Shown here piece after piece: positions 61,989 to 64,000 of a stretch of 64,000 nt of DNA. The notes under the pieces were generated by a model, which saw only the letters and a program-made list of their open reading frames with translations, searched no databases and was not told the DNA's origin. Position 1 is the stretch's first letter; every line of letters begins with the position of its first letter. The translations under genes were made by a program, and so were the position numbers. Origin of the DNA: Vagococcus allomyrinae (lineage in GTDB: Bacteria; Bacillota; Bacilli; Lactobacillales; Vagococcaceae); NCBI RefSeq assembly GCF_017829975.1, contig NZ_JAEEGA010000002.1, positions 269,937 through 333,936 on the forward strand. Reading direction: 5' to 3'.

Positions 61989-64000
61989 CTATAATCCATC
62001 AACTAGGCTCCACGTTAGTATTCCGCTATATTCACTTGCCTTATTTCCAGGTTTTTGAGTTAGGAATACCCCTAATTTCTCTTCTGATAACCAACTCACT
62101 CTTAATGTTCCTTGTTTAATTTGACGACGCTCATAGACTTCGATACTATGTTGATTAATTGCCAATGATTGTTCATTGATATCTTTTCTAAAATTTGTGC
62201 TTCCTTTAAAAGCTTCTCCATTAGCTGCTTTTAATGGATCGTCCATCCTTACTTGTAGTGACCAATCACGGCTTAATTGATCCAATATTTCAACTTCTAA
62301 ATCTTTTGCTGGATAAATATCCCTTTTTCCAAAACTAATTAGTTGATTCTGTTGACCAAAATCAATTGTTTCAGGAACAGACTGCAGTTTTAATTCACCT
62401 TTACGGAAAAGATATGTAACTACTATTGTCTTTTCTTCAAAAGGAGTGGTTCCTGTAGCATTATCCGGTATTGTCGTCAATAAATAGTCTAAATTTTCGG
62501 CTTCTACTTGCTTATTATCGGTTGCATAAGCTTCACCAAAATAATATTCTTTAGGGGCTACTGCTGGAAAAAGATCGGTGGTTGTCTCGGCAATTTTGTA
62601 TTCTGTCACAACTTTAACAAGCCCCTTGCGATAGACATGGGTTAAACTCAGTCCAGTTTGAGAAATTTCTCCTGTTTCTTCACCACCCTCTGTACGATCC
62701 AATACCCAACCTTGAGATTTTAAATCAACTGCTGGATAACTATACGTTTCATTTGGTTTGCCTTTTTTATCGACTGGTGGAAACAATTCATTTCCTTCTT
62801 CATCAACGTACTTTACTTTAACTGGAACTTCTTCATACACATTCACAACAGCGTTGATCGTATTTTTTCCCAATTGTCCAGTTGAATCAGTGACTCGATA
62901 ATTATATGTCGTGTCCCCCACTGGCAAATCAGAAGAGTCGTAGTCAAATTCTGCCTCAATCCAATCTTGCATGCCTGCCGAATCAGGCTTTTCCAACTTA
63001 ATGGCATTGCTTGGCTTCCCACTTGCATCGTTGGCTGGCCATGATTCCGTCGATTTCTTTCGTTGCAAGTACACAAATGACGAATCTAAATCTTGCCATT
63101 TCAATGCTAATTTATATTTTTCACCTTTTAAAACAACTACCTTTTCAGGATTGTGATTGCTTTGCCATTTTATCTCTGGCGGATAAGTTGGTAAAAGAAC
63201 CACGTCATAAGCAAACGTTGCTCTCTGACCATTAGCAGTTAACTTGTTTTCTGGTAACCATTTTAAGAACACTGCGGTATCCAGTTGAGTCGTGATTTGC
63301 TCATCTGCTAGAAAGGGTTTTGTTTCATGACCGTCTGCTTTAGGGTTTCCGCCAAAAGCATAATACGGTGTTCCTTGACCACTATTCATTCCCTCATATT
63401 TCCCTGCAAAATAATTGTTATATCCACCTTCTGATGTTGGCACAGTTGGAAATATCACTTTGAAACCATTTTTTTTCTCAGCTATATAGGTTCCCTTGCC
63501 TTGTCCCAATGAATAAATCGGGATATAATCATTGCCGGCTAGTTCAGTATCTATACGAATCAACCAACCAAAATTTTCAGGTGTTGCTAATTGCTGATTG
63601 AAGACTAATTCATAGACATACCTCACACCAGATGCTGTTGGAATAAGCGTCAGACGAAGCTCGTAAGAAAATTTTATAGAGCTAGTCGCAACATTCTGAC
63701 TTGACACAGCTGACCTAAATTGAACGGCTGTCTTGTTATCGTTTGTTTCCTGATAATACATAGAAGCAATTGGTAATCTCCTACCGTCTGCAGCTGATAA
63801 AATATAATTACTCCTATTCCAACTAGCCCCATTCGCTGTTTCATTTGTTGCTGATATAAGATTGGTTTCATTTGTTGAATCTTGATAAGTATAGCCAAAA
63901 ATGTTATTGACATTACTAGGAACTTCAACGCCGTTAATAGTCTTTTTTCGTTCTATTGAATAATTAATGTCTAACATGTTTGCTATGTTAAAGGGTTTAT
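61989..64000 (-). CDS. WxL surface protein with MucBP-like repeats (5' end outside the window)
   Basis: At least 669 residues; the frame is still open at the right edge (KPFNIANMLDINYS...), so the signal peptide is missing. The visible part starts with a large beta-rich domain (to about residue 290 of the visible part), then an Ig-like segment (PPEIKWQSNHNPEKVVVLKG), a MucBP-type repeat (VKVKYVDEEGNELFPPVDKK ... LTHVYRKG), a second related repeat ending VVTYLFRKGE, and a C-terminal WxL domain (RDWSLQVRMDDPL ... ILTWSLVDGL). Likely an adhesin attached non-covalently to the wall. Partner DUF916/LPXTG genes probably lie beyond the window. Confidence 0.85.
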   Translation of the reverse strand, partial: KPFNIANMLDINYSIERKKTINGVEVPSNVNNIFGYTYQDSTNETNLISATNETANGASWNRSNYILSAADGRRLPIASMYYQETNDNKTAVQFRSAVSSQNVATSSIKFSYELRLTLIPTASGVRYVYELVFNQQLATPENFGWLIRIDTELAGNDYIPIYSLGQGKGTYIAEKKNGFKVIFPTVPTSEGGYNNYFAGKYEGMNSGQGTPYYAFGGNPKADGHETKPFLADEQITTQLDTAVFLKWLPENKLTANGQRATFAYDVVLLPTYPPEIKWQSNHNPEKVVVLKGEKYKLALKWQDLDSSFVYLQRKKSTESWPANDASGKPSNAIKLEKPDSAGMQDWIEAEFDYDSSDLPVGDTTYNYRVTDSTGQLGKNTINAVVNVYEEVPVKVKYVDEEGNELFPPVDKKGKPNETYSYPAVDLKSQGWVLDRTEGGEETGEISQTGLSLTHVYRKGLVKVVTEYKIAETTTDLFPAVAPKEYYFGEAYATDNKQVEAENLDYLLTTIPDNATGTTPFEEKTIVVTYLFRKGELKLQSVPETIDFGQQNQLISFGKRDIYPAKDLEVEILDQLSRDWSLQVRMDDPLKAANGEAFKGSTNFRKDINEQSLAINQHSIEVYERRQIKQGTLRVSWLSEEKLGVFLTQKPGNKASEYSGILTWSLVDGL

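Overview
The window is low-GC DNA with dense genes, strong AGGAGG-type ribosome binding sites and many WxL/DUF916-DUF3324 cell-surface clusters, an LXG type VII effector locus, Rgg-type regulators and a D-Ala:D-Ser vancomycin-resistance cluster. Together these point to a Gram-positive member of the Lactobacillales, most likely the Enterococcaceae (Enterococcus or a close relative such as Vagococcus). No rRNA, tRNA, CRISPR array or replication origin was seen, so the species cannot be fixed.

Layout. 1-1.6 kb: end of a WxL surface-protein cluster. 1.6-3.1 kb: a two-gene operon (AraC/GyrI-type regulator, DUF3788) in which both genes are broken, one by an in-frame stop and one by a 130-bp insertion. 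3.5-7.2 kb: D-Ala:D-Ser ligase, VanXY and VanT as an overlapping operon with no vanR/vanS beside it. 7.3-17.3 kb: a DUF6273 protein and a nine-gene minus-strand WxL locus (large beta-helix adhesin, LPXTG protein, three WxL proteins of which two are near-identical tandem copies, two DUF916/DUF3324 proteins, a membrane protein and a signal peptidase whose expected catalytic Lys reads Arg). 18-22 kb: lipase-like hydrolase, aquaporin, Rgg regulator and a His-rich secreted protein. 22.3-26.1 kb: TetR regulator divergent from an old-yellow-enzyme-type reductase and a zinc alcohol dehydrogenase. 26.3-28.7 kb: a decayed toxin-antitoxin pair next to an intact-looking IS200/IS605 element with TnpA and TnpB.

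28.9-34.1 kb is the most interesting island: a coiled-coil LXG helper, an LXG toxin, then four tandem paralogous membrane-anchored putative immunity genes in two subtypes (A-B-B-A), with the orphaned 3' tail of a second toxin gene lying in front of the fourth. 34.2-46.5 kb is a complete-looking rhamnogalacturonan (pectin side-chain) oligosaccharide utilisation locus equivalent to the Bacillus yes genes: ABC importer, GH105, an esterase-GH42 fusion, an isomerase and RhaM on the minus strand, divergent from YesL/YesM/YesN, with two cre-like sites between them.

46.7-64 kb is a patchwork of acetyltransferases, a methyltransferase, a beta-glucoside PTS operon, a MarR/MFS efflux pair, small regulators and many gene remnants (Rgg split by the same 130-bp element, NUDIX tail, ABC ATPase piece), ending in another WxL/MucBP surface protein that runs off the window. 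A dispersed MITE-like element (three full copies, two partial) ties together several of the broken genes; at two loci removal of the insertion restores the reading frame exactly.
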